From Oscillospiraceae bacterium (GTDB lineage Bacteria; Bacillota; Clostridia; Oscillospirales; Acutalibacteraceae): DNA of 64,000 nt. The stretch lies in assembly GCA_015065925.1 (NCBI GenBank), contig SVPL01000008.1, positions 1-64,000 of the forward strand, written 5' to 3'. The position numbers and the translations under genes were made by a program. Of this stretch, positions 1 through 6,640 are shown piece after piece. The notes under the pieces are model-generated. The model saw only the letters and a program-made list of their open reading frames with translations. It ran no database searches and was not told where the DNA came from. Every line of letters starts with the position of its first letter. Positions within the stretch are counted from its first letter, which is position 1.

Positions 1-2
1 TG

Positions 3-734
3 CTTCGCGGCTCTAACGGCAAAAACGGCAACGATGGTATTCATAAGAATCCCCAAAACCTATTTGTCCACAACGGAAGAATATATAATACTTTGGAGTG
101 GGGCACCTGGGCAAATAAAGAATATTGCCACGCAGCAATGGTGATGTCCTGCAATGTTGATGACGATTTGCTCATCCCTGAAAACTGGAGCTTTACACCG
201 CCGCGTAAATTTAACCCTAATTTTGCTCCTGAGGTGTCGCACCTGCCTTACTGCACTATGACGATTGAGGGAACGCTCGTAGCAGATCCCGAAAACAGAC
301 TTTTGAATGTTATGCGTTTTGGAGGCAACAGATGTGTTTTGGCGTATGAGGTTAATACGCAGGATCACGAAGCAGAACTTTCATATTCTCACTGCATCCC
401 CTTCCCGGCAAATTTATCCAAATTTATGATCAAATACGATGCTGTTTCTAAAAAATACTATTCCATCGCTTCCCGTTTACACGAATCCATAAAAACGAAT
501 CGAAATTTACTTTCTTTAATGGCATCTAATGATTTAGAAAATTGGTATGTGGTTTCCGATTTGCTCGACTTTTCCAACCAAAACCCTGACAAAATAGGCT
601 TTCAGTATGTAGATTTCGAATTTGAGGGAGAAGATATCATATATCTTTGCCGAACCGCAATGAACAATGCTCACAACTTCCACGACTCCAACTATTCCAC
701 TTTCCACCGTATTCAAAATTTCAGAAATATATAA
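3..734 (+). CDS. Sialidase/beta-propeller glycosidase-like protein, 3' end only
   Basis: The reading frame is open from the left edge of the window and ends with TAA at 732-734, so only the C-terminal 243 or so residues are present. The visible part contains propeller-like features common in exo-alpha-sialidase and related bacterial glycoside hydrolases: a Trp-rich strand (LEWGTW), the phrase TIEGTLVADPENRLLNVMRF, and the terminal HNFHDSNYSTFHRI. The catalytic Asp and Tyr cannot be assigned because the N-terminal half is missing. A terminator follows directly. Family membership is inferred from general sequence character, not from a recognised active site. A related five-bladed propeller hydrolase of unknown substrate is an equal alternative. 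Confidence 0.6.
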   Translation, partial: LRGSNGKNGNDGIHKNPQNLFVHNGRIYNTLEWGTWANKEYCHAAMVMSCNVDDDLLIPENWSFTPPRKFNPNFAPEVSHLPYCTMTIEGTLVADPENRLLNVMRFGGNRCVLAYEVNTQDHEAELSYSHCIPFPANLSKFMIKYDAVSKKYYSIASRLHESIKTNRNLLSLMASNDLENWYVVSDLLDFSNQNPDKIGFQYVDFEFEGEDIIYLCRTAMNNAHNFHDSNYSTFHRIQNFRNI

Positions 735-740
735 AACAAC

Positions 741-768
741 AAAGCGAGGTGTTTTTCCCCTCGCTTTT
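741..768 (+). terminator. Intrinsic terminator after the sialidase-like gene
   Basis: AAAGCGAGG pairs with CCTCGCTTT across a short T-rich loop, a few bases after the stop codon. The T-tract is short. Confidence 0.6.
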
Positions 769-903
769 GCTATGTATAGGTCAAAATATGCTGTTTTTCG
801 TCAAAATTCTTTCTTTAAAAAACAGTAAAAACCCCAGTGTTCATAAGGCTTTAAGCGACTTTTGTGTTATCTCATACGAGTGAAGCGAGTATCTATGTTC
901 TCC

Positions 904-937
904 AAAATTGTCTGAATTTTAATTCAGCAACAATTTT
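904..937. repeat. Long hairpin in decayed intergenic DNA
   Basis: AAAATTGT-CTGAATT-TT-AATTCAG-CA-ACAATTTT folds into an almost continuous 15-bp stem. It lies beside the AbrB/SpoVT remnant. No gene function is apparent. It may be the end of a small mobile repeat that disrupted that gene. Confidence 0.5.
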
Positions 938-949
938 GAGAGGTTATAA

Positions 950-992
950 TAATACGAGCCTCTATTCTTCTAACAATACCTGTTGCTTTCAT
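950..992 (-). pseudogene. AbrB/SpoVT-family regulator, 5' remnant
   Basis: On the minus strand an AAGGAGA ribosome binding site is followed, at good spacing, by ATG and codons for MKATGIVRRIE. These are the invariant opening residues of AbrB/SpoVT-type swapped-hairpin transcription factors. After residue 11 the frame departs from the family (expected DDLGRVVIP) and stops about a dozen codons later. What is left is therefore a start region only. The downstream part has been deleted or replaced, probably in connection with the hairpin at 904-937. The identification rests on ten identical residues plus the ribosome binding site. Confidence 0.55.
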
Positions 993-1185
993 ATATACAT
1001 TTCTCCTTAAATTATATTGTGTTGTATATTACGAGCGAACGCGAGTAACAAGGTTCGCTCAGGTGTCAAAATTTTGGGTTTGGAAACACCGTGTGGTTCT
1101 TATTATCTGTATTTCTGGGAGAAATATACCGCAAGATTTACTTTTGAAACCAAATATGATATAATAAAACAAAGGCGGTGGTTTT

Positions 1186-2142
1186 GTGAAAAACAAAAAA
1201 CAAATAATAACAATTATTCTTTCCGTTCTTATCACTTTAGCAGTTGTTTTTGCTGTTCTGTTTGGTATAAAGATATACCAAGATAAACTTGTAGAATCGG
1301 GTTATAGCGAAACGCAAAACTCTGCTAATCAATATGCAAAAGACGTAACTTTGATTCAATTGATTGCTACTCCCGAAAAATACGACGGTCAACTGGTCAG
1401 AGTTATCGGTGTCGGTAATCTTGAGTTTGAAGGCAATTGCATTTCGCTCAGTAAAGAAGACTTGAAATATGGTGTTGGAAATTCCATTTGGATTGAGCTT
1501 GGTGAAAAAGCAATTTCATACGAAGAAGCACAAAAATTTAATGGCGAGTATGTTATCATAGAAGGAATTTTTGATAAAGACGATTGCGGTCATATGGATA
1601 TGTTCTGCGGTTCAATCAAAAATATTAGCCGGTATGACTTATGGGATGTATATAAATATTATAATCCACTTGATATGTATTCAATCACGAAAAATGATGA
1701 TTTAACATACACGTATAAAGTTGTTGATAAAAATGGTAATGTTTTGTTTTCAGAAGACAACGCCACTCATGAACCAACTGTCGAGCAAGTCAATACATAT
1801 ATTGTAGGCTTGAAAGTTCAAACAGGAACGGGACAGTCAACTAATTGGGCAGTGTATTGTGATGTTGAAAATAGCAAGGTATCTGAAACTTTTCAATATG
1901 TTTTAATGGCACAAGGCAATTATGTTCTTTATGCAAATTATGAAAACGGGGAACATAGTGTTATTGTCCAAAATATATTTGATAAATCAGAGTATTATAA
2001 GAAACATATTCTGGCAAACTGCTCTCCTGTTGCAGGAGACATTGTAATAGGAGCAAAACCAAATGGCGAAGGAATTGCCGTTGTTACATATCTAACCGGC
2101 AATGATTACAAGGAAACTGAACTGACAATAAATTTTCCATAA
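1186..2142 (+). CDS. Membrane-anchored protein of unknown function with OB-like domain
   Basis: I do not recognise the family. The 318-residue product starts at GTG, chosen because AAAGGCGG lies just upstream. Residues 7-31 form one hydrophobic segment, with the rest probably extracytoplasmic. Residues 52-150 (LIQLIATPEKYDGQLVRVIGV, then IWIELGEKAISYEE and YVIIEGIFDKDDCGH) look like a small beta-barrel of the kind in nucleic-acid or ligand-binding OB folds. Residues 170-318 form a second beta-rich domain ending VTYLTGNDYKETELTI. A TTTACT-17-TATAAT promoter sits about 40 bp upstream. The next gene follows 25 bp later on the same strand, so the two are probably cotranscribed. Confidence 0.75.
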   Translation: MKNKKQIITIILSVLITLAVVFAVLFGIKIYQDKLVESGYSETQNSANQYAKDVTLIQLIATPEKYDGQLVRVIGVGNLEFEGNCISLSKEDLKYGVGNSIWIELGEKAISYEEAQKFNGEYVIIEGIFDKDDCGHMDMFCGSIKNISRYDLWDVYKYYNPLDMYSITKNDDLTYTYKVVDKNGNVLFSEDNATHEPTVEQVNTYIVGLKVQTGTGQSTNWAVYCDVENSKVSETFQYVLMAQGNYVLYANYENGEHSVIVQNIFDKSEYYKKHILANCSPVAGDIVIGAKPNGEGIAVVTYLTGNDYKETELTINFP

Positions 2143-2167
2143 TATAAGGCAAAATCGAGGTGAGCAA

Positions 2168-3340
2168 ATGGGTTCTTGGGGTACAGCTCTATATTCTAAC
2201 GATACATCAAGTGATGTGCGTGATATGTGTAACGAAGTATATCCGTTAGTAGGTATTGAAGAAGGCACAAAACTGATTTTGAAAGAATATGCCGATATTA
2301 TAAAAAGTGATATTATTGACAATGACTATGCTGATTTTTGGTTTGCGCTTGCTGATTGGCAATGGAAACACGGCATTTTAACCGATGAGATAAAAAGCAA
2401 AGCAATCTCTTTGCTTGAAGCACATACAGGCATTGATGAATGGGATGGCTCTGATATTAAAAAGCGACTGGCAGTAATGGATAAATTGCTTAAACAATTA
2501 AAATCTCCGCAACCCAAGGTTAAAATCCCCAAAGTCAAAATTGCAAAGCCTAAACATAAACCCGGTGATATTATTATCTTCCGTACTTGTGATAAAAATT
2601 ATGAGTACGCCGATTCTGTTTGGAATATTGATGAATGCGGATTTACACATTTTTATACTGATGAAATAGCCAATAAACTTCCTAAAAACATTTCACCACC
2701 CTATGAAGCGTACGAAAAGTATATGGCAATTCTATGTGTTGGTACTATACACCAACCACATTCACAATATGTGCCTGAAATTATGGAAGAACATAGCATT
2801 TATGCATACTATGATTATATAAATACTATAAAACCAACTTTAGAAGACCTTAAAAAATGTGGATTTTTACCTTTGAATCTGCGATATGGAGCAGAGTTAG
2901 ATGAAGTTGGTAAAAACACGTGGACATATTCTTTCAGCATATTTGCACAAAACTTTTCTAAAAAAAGTGATTCAGAGACAGTTATTGAAAAAATTTATTG
3001 TGTAGACGAGAGCAATCGTTTTCAAAAACTGTTTTCAAAAAAGCAGTACGATAATGAATACGCACTTTTGTCGACTTTATATGAAGCGTTTTCTGAAATA
3101 TATAACGAAAAAATTCGTCTTGATACAATTGGTATACAACTTGATAATTTATTAGACAGTAATAAAACCAATCCCTCTTTAAGATCCCCAAAAGAAATAA
3201 AGCAGATTGTAGATAATGAACGCAAAGAATGGGAAAAGAAACTATTCGAACTTGAAAGTTCAGAAAAATATAAAAATAGTAACGAAAGCAAAAGATTAGA
3301 AATGATAAGGGCACTTATCAATGAGAATATGGGGCTATAA
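2168..3340 (+). CDS. DUF4259-like protein
   Basis: The N-terminus MGSWGTALYSNDTSSDVRDM resembles the start of DUF4259 proteins (MGxWGxxxFxxDxxxD), followed by a helical region of about 110 residues with LADWQWKHGILTDEI. A Lys/Pro-rich linker near residues 117-137 (PQPKVKIPKVKIAKPKH) leads to a beta-rich middle starting KPGDIIIF and a charged coiled-coil-like C-terminus (residues 335-390). A GAGGTGAG ribosome binding site precedes the ATG. DUF4259 members are often found in accessory regions and some are thought to act as immunity-type proteins, but nothing here proves a role. The C-terminal 250 residues are not part of the family as I know it. Confidence 0.7.
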   Translation: MGSWGTALYSNDTSSDVRDMCNEVYPLVGIEEGTKLILKEYADIIKSDIIDNDYADFWFALADWQWKHGILTDEIKSKAISLLEAHTGIDEWDGSDIKKRLAVMDKLLKQLKSPQPKVKIPKVKIAKPKHKPGDIIIFRTCDKNYEYADSVWNIDECGFTHFYTDEIANKLPKNISPPYEAYEKYMAILCVGTIHQPHSQYVPEIMEEHSIYAYYDYINTIKPTLEDLKKCGFLPLNLRYGAELDEVGKNTWTYSFSIFAQNFSKKSDSETVIEKIYCVDESNRFQKLFSKKQYDNEYALLSTLYEAFSEIYNEKIRLDTIGIQLDNLLDSNKTNPSLRSPKEIKQIVDNERKEWEKKLFELESSEKYKNSNESKRLEMIRALINENMGL

Positions 3341-3347
3341 AAAAGAA

Positions 3348-3385
3348 AACCCCGATAAATTGGGGTTTGAAAGGCGAAACGCCTT
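3348..3385 (+). terminator. Double hairpin, probable terminator
   Basis: AAACCCC pairs with GGGGTTT, and immediately after it GTTTGAAAGGC pairs with GCCTTTCAAAC. The second hairpin is also the left end of a dispersed repeat that recurs at 62.1 kb, so the terminator role and the repeat overlap. Confidence 0.5.
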
Positions 3386-3415
3386 TCAAACTTGTAGGGA
3401 ACGACCAATGTTGTC
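3370..3415 (+). repeat. Repeat family A, partial copy
   Basis: Matches the left part of the copy at 62096-62232: hairpin TTTGAAAGGCGAAACGCCTTTCAAA, then CTTGTAGGGAAC and ACCAATG. Similarity is lost after the TTGT that follows. Confidence 0.65.
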
Positions 3416-3507
3416 AAGTACGGATTATTTACAGTTTGTTCGGGACGATTGTTTACACTTTTTTTCTACGGTAAATCTTTTTTGAAATAATTTGTTTTTC
3501 TTCTATA

Positions 3508-3547
3508 TCAACCTTTGCTATGGCGAATTCGCCATAGCAAAGGTTGA
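3508..3547. repeat. Perfect 40-bp palindrome
   Basis: Both arms of 20 bases are exact reverse complements with no loop, centred on GAATTC. The arms read TCAACCTTTGCTATGGCGAA and its complement. It lies between repeat modules A and B. No ORF overlaps it. It may be a remnant of inverted mobile DNA or a strong cruciform. Confidence 0.85.
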
Positions 3548-3570
3548 GCGTTTTGTCACAGACAATTTAA

Positions 3571-3670
3571 AATGGGTAAGAAGTGAAAATTTTCGCTTCT
3601 TACCCATTAATTTTAATTAATGTTACTGATTTTATAAGATTTTGGAAGGTCTATATTATTTTACAACCCA
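3571..3670. repeat. Repeat family B, copy 1
   Basis: Begins with a 19-bp hairpin with one G-T wobble (AATGGGTAAGAAGTGAAAA). A conserved tail follows: TGATTTTATAAGATTTTGGA, then GTCTATATT and TTTTACAACCC. The same arrangement occurs at 41432-41532 and 62304-62403, and the hairpin alone at 27229-27268. Confidence 0.8.
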
Positions 3671-3683
3671 TTTTTCATATCTT

Positions 3684-4361
3684 TTAAAGTATTCTAATAT
3701 TTTTATCAATAATGGAATTTTCGCTTTCTTCGGGGAAGAAGGCATCCTCTACCGCATCGCAAATCGCGTGATATATGGGTAGGTGAAGTTCTTGAATTTG
3801 GTAGGTTTCGGTTGAAGGAACCTTGATGCAAACACTGGAATTTTTTTCAAGAGCGCTATGATTTTCTCCCGTCATACCAATAACCGAAATGCCCATTGCT
3901 CTGGCAAGTCGGGCGGCGTGATTTACATTTTTTGCATTGCCTGATGTACTGAGTGCAATAAGAACATCGCCCTTTTTACCAAGACCGAACACCTGCTGAG
4001 CAAACATATATTCAGGGTTAACATCATTGCAAAATGCAGTAAGAAGCGCCTGAGATTCACAAAGATTAACGGCAGGAAGCCCACACTGTAAATTTGCAAT
4101 AAGCTCATCATCTACCAAAGGATTTTTTGCCTTTAATGCCTCGGCTTGCTCTGCCTTTACAGGTCTTTTTTTCATAAAGCCCTTCATAAGCTCACCAACA
4201 ATGTGGGTGCAGTCGGCGGCGCTGCCACCATTACCGCAAAGCAGTACCTTACCACCGTTGTTGTAGCAGGTTATTATCTTTTTAATTGCAGTTTCAATAT
4301 CCTTAGCACAGAAAAATAACTGTGGATATTTTCCTGTAAGCATAGCAACTCGTTCATTCAT
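3684..4361 (-). CDS. GmhA-type SIS-domain sugar-phosphate isomerase
   Basis: A 225-residue SIS-domain protein of the GmhA (sedoheptulose 7-phosphate isomerase) group. Diagnostic segments are VLLCGNGGSAADCTHIVGEL near residue 40, LIALSTSGNAKNVNHAARLA near residue 137, and the C-terminal VPSTETYQIQELHLPIYHAI, which carries the family Gln-Glu-x-His. The ATG overlaps the stop codon of the upstream ROK kinase (TAATG), so the two are translationally coupled. Pairing with a sugar kinase suggests isomerisation of a phosphorylated sugar. Gram-positive bacteria lack LPS heptose, so the substrate may be a surface-glycan heptose or another ketose phosphate. Family confidence is high, substrate confidence low. 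Confidence 0.85.
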   Translation of the reverse strand: MNERVAMLTGKYPQLFFCAKDIETAIKKIITCYNNGGKVLLCGNGGSAADCTHIVGELMKGFMKKRPVKAEQAEALKAKNPLVDDELIANLQCGLPAVNLCESQALLTAFCNDVNPEYMFAQQVFGLGKKGDVLIALSTSGNAKNVNHAARLARAMGISVIGMTGENHSALEKNSSVCIKVPSTETYQIQELHLPIYHAICDAVEDAFFPEESENSIIDKNIRIL

Positions 4362-5341
4362 TAGTTTTTACCATCCTTTCTTAGTCCGTAAACACCAACC
4401 GTTAAGGCGGCGTAATCTCCAATTCCCTCTAAAAGCTTTGCGGGAACAACCTCACAACAGCTCCAGGAAACTGCAAGAGCTTCTTTTTCGATTATTTCCT
4501 TGCAAGATTCCCAAAGTCCTGCTCTGGAGCGAGTGAAAATACTGCCAATAACAATTTTTTCGGGGTTAAGCAGGTCAATAAGTATTGAAAGGCCTCTGCC
4601 TAAATATTCACCGCAAAGTCTGTAAACCTCTATTGCTGTAGGATCCCCGTGTTGTTCGGCGGCTATGGCAACCGATTTAGCAGTAATGCCCTCGGGGGCG
4701 GTGTCGGGATTAAAATAAAGGGGAGTTTCACCTCTTTGATATGCCGCAAGACCTAATGTGTAGCCAAGCTGAGCGATACCGCCGCCACTGCAAAAGCCTT
4801 CAAAGGAGCCGAATTTACCAAATCCAACAGGGCCGTTTTCACTAAGCCTTATATGGCCAACCTCACCTGCGTTTCCGTTTGTACCTTCATAAAGTTTGCC
4901 ATCCAAAATAAGACCTGCCCCAAGACCTGTACCAAAGGTTAAAAACACCATATTGTTACATTCCTCGCCCGCGCCGTAAAGCCATTCAGCAAGGGCGCAA
5001 GCGTTGGCATCGTTTTGTAAATATGAGGGAATGTTATAACGCTCACTAAAAAGCTTTGTAATTTTCACTCCGTGAAGGTTGGGGAGGTTTGGAGGGCAAA
5101 CAATGGTGCCTGTATTAGTGTCCAAGGGACCACCACAGGAAATACCAATTACATCGGCGCCGTATTTTGGTATAAATTCATCTAAAATTTCATAAAACTG
5201 CTCCATCATTTCGTCGGCAGATTTTGAAATATCGGTAGCAAAGCCTTTTTTATCAATAATTTCCAAATGATTTTCTTCGGCAAAGCCTGCTGTTACGGCA
5301 CATTTTGTACCGCCAACATCAATTCCTATAAGGTTTAACAT
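4361..5341 (-). CDS. ROK-family sugar kinase
   Basis: A 326-residue ROK kinase acting in the cytoplasm. The N-terminal phosphate-binding motif is IGIDVGGTKCAV (residues 4-15), the DNDANACALAE-type catalytic segment appears as LQNDANACALAEWLYGA, and the glycine-rich FGTGLGAGLILDG follows. The usual CxCGxxGCxE zinc motif is not intact: the aligned stretch reads VGFGKFGSFE, with Val, Phe and Ser in the cysteine positions. The His of the preceding GH is kept. Overlaps both neighbours by a single base. Likely phosphorylates a hexose or amino sugar for the downstream SIS isomerase. There is no N-terminal HTH, so it is a kinase rather than a NagC-type repressor. Confidence 0.88.
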   Translation of the reverse strand: MLNLIGIDVGGTKCAVTAGFAEENHLEIIDKKGFATDISKSADEMMEQFYEILDEFIPKYGADVIGISCGGPLDTNTGTIVCPPNLPNLHGVKITKLFSERYNIPSYLQNDANACALAEWLYGAGEECNNMVFLTFGTGLGAGLILDGKLYEGTNGNAGEVGHIRLSENGPVGFGKFGSFEGFCSGGGIAQLGYTLGLAAYQRGETPLYFNPDTAPEGITAKSVAIAAEQHGDPTAIEVYRLCGEYLGRGLSILIDLLNPEKIVIGSIFTRSRAGLWESCKEIIEKEALAVSWSCCEVVPAKLLEGIGDYAALTVGVYGLRKDGKN

Positions 5342-5916
5342 TATTTATCCTCCTTATTATCTTGCAGTTCTTGGGTTAAAAGTTCAATAAAACTGTCACA
5401 ATAATATTTTGGGTTTTTAAGGATTTGTTCCTTCAGATGATTTGCTTGGGACATATTCGGAAGCATTATGCTAAAGGAAAGAACCTCCTCCTCGCCCCCC
5501 ATAACCGAGTAGGTGAGTAAAAAACCACTTTTCTTTTCTTCAATTTTAATATCGGTGTCACGCTGAGCCTTGTAGCGAGCGAGCATTTTAACAACTGCGG
5601 TGTAAACCTTTTCTCTAAGCAATATTGAAACGCTATCCTTAAGGGTGTCTGAAAGCATTTGCCCCTTTGGTGTAATAACTATCATATCGTCAGATTTTTT
5701 GCATTTTTCAATATACTGTTCATTTTCAAGCTCAAAAATTGCGGTTTGTGTATCAAAATAATTTGCAATGCCTTCATAATGAAAAAGCTGAGCCGTTTCA
5801 ACTATGGGAATTGCCTCACCAAGTGCCGTTAGCATATAGCAAATAAGCACCTTTAAATCGCCGCCAAAGAACAAATCCTCGGGCACTAATTTTTCAAAAC
5901 TGTTTTCTTTTGCCAT
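5341..5916 (-). CDS. DUF4364 family protein
   Basis: A 191-residue protein matching the DUF4364 pattern: LFFGGDLKVLICYMLTALGE, a winged-helix-like N-terminal half (IANYFDTQTAIFELENEQYI), and a C-terminal beta-strand region. The family is common in Clostridia and is thought to include transcriptional-regulator-like folds, but its function is not established. It lies between the flavodoxin-like gene and the ROK kinase, sharing a TAATG junction with the kinase, so it belongs to the same transcription unit. A role as regulator of the sugar genes is an inference only. Confidence 0.82.
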   Translation of the reverse strand: MAKENSFEKLVPEDLFFGGDLKVLICYMLTALGEAIPIVETAQLFHYEGIANYFDTQTAIFELENEQYIEKCKKSDDMIVITPKGQMLSDTLKDSVSILLREKVYTAVVKMLARYKAQRDTDIKIEEKKSGFLLTYSVMGGEEEVLSFSIMLPNMSQANHLKEQILKNPKYYCDSFIELLTQELQDNKEDK

Positions 5917-5932
5917 TTCTATCTCCTGAAAG

Positions 5933-6442
5933 TTAAAAATCTTTTGTTATAAGCTTTGGTTCTTTATCGGTTTCAACAAGTATAAACGCCTTTTTCAGCT
6001 CACAACCGCATACGGTAAAAAGGGGCTTTAGCTGTGCGGTTATAAGGGGTAGGGGGTCGGTCTTTCCGCCAGCCGTAATAATTAAAGTAACATCTCGTGT
6101 TCCTTCGATGGGAGGACGCTTATTTTTAAAAAATCTCGCGTTATAAAAAATTTGAAATCTGTCAATAAGTGCCTTCATAGGGGCAGGAAAGCTTCCGTTA
6201 TATACGGGGAAGACAAAATACACTTCTTTTGCGCTTTTAAAATTTTCAAAAAATTCTGTTAAATCGCCAAACTTACAGTTATCATTCACCCTGCAAAAAC
6301 CGCAACCGTCACAAGGGACGGGCGACTTTTTAAAGCAATCATAAAAAAAGGTATCTTCTGATTTTTCTGCCGTAACTTTTTTGAAAAGCTCCATTGTAAA
6401 GGAGTTTTTGTTTGGTGAGCCGTATATAACAATGTTATTCAT
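5933..6442 (-). CDS. NAD(P)H-dependent FMN reductase / flavodoxin-fold protein
   Basis: A 169-residue flavodoxin-fold protein. The FMN phosphate loop is IVIYGSPNKNSFTMEL at the N-terminus. The segment PCDGCGFCRVNDNCKF supplies the cysteines typical of iron-sulfur flavoprotein-like members, and VYFVFPVYNGSFPAPMKALIDR is the conserved dimer/flavin region. It probably reduces FMN or small electron acceptors using NAD(P)H in the cytoplasm. It is first in a minus-strand run with DUF4364, the ROK kinase and the SIS isomerase. AAAGGAG upstream of the ATG supports the start. Confidence 0.85.
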   Translation of the reverse strand: MNNIVIYGSPNKNSFTMELFKKVTAEKSEDTFFYDCFKKSPVPCDGCGFCRVNDNCKFGDLTEFFENFKSAKEVYFVFPVYNGSFPAPMKALIDRFQIFYNARFFKNKRPPIEGTRDVTLIITAGGKTDPLPLITAQLKPLFTVCGCELKKAFILVETDKEPKLITKDF

Positions 6443-6565
6443 TACAAAACTCCTTTACGCATTTACTTTATTATACTATATTATACTATTATAACCTCGA
6501 AACTTCAAGAGTAAGTTTTAAATATATTTTTTATTATTTTTTTCAAAAAAACAGTAAATTTATTA

Positions 6566-6594
6566 TTGACTTTAATCACATTAGGGATTATAAT
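6566..6594 (+). promoter_or_regulatory. SigA-type promoter for the cohesin-like surface protein
   Basis: TTGACT, 17-bp spacer, TATAAT, about 45 bp before the start codon. Confidence 0.75.
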
Positions 6595-6640
6595 ATATGT
6601 GTATCCTAATATTTTTATATTTTGAAAGGAAATGCTAAAA

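Noticed and set aside
1017..1286. Plus-strand frame overlapping the start of the gene at 1186
   Set aside because: No ribosome binding site, unlike any protein, and it overlaps a well-supported start.
3684..4361. SIS protein as evidence of LPS synthesis
   Set aside because: All other content is Gram-positive; GmhA-like isomerases also serve other sugars in Firmicutes.
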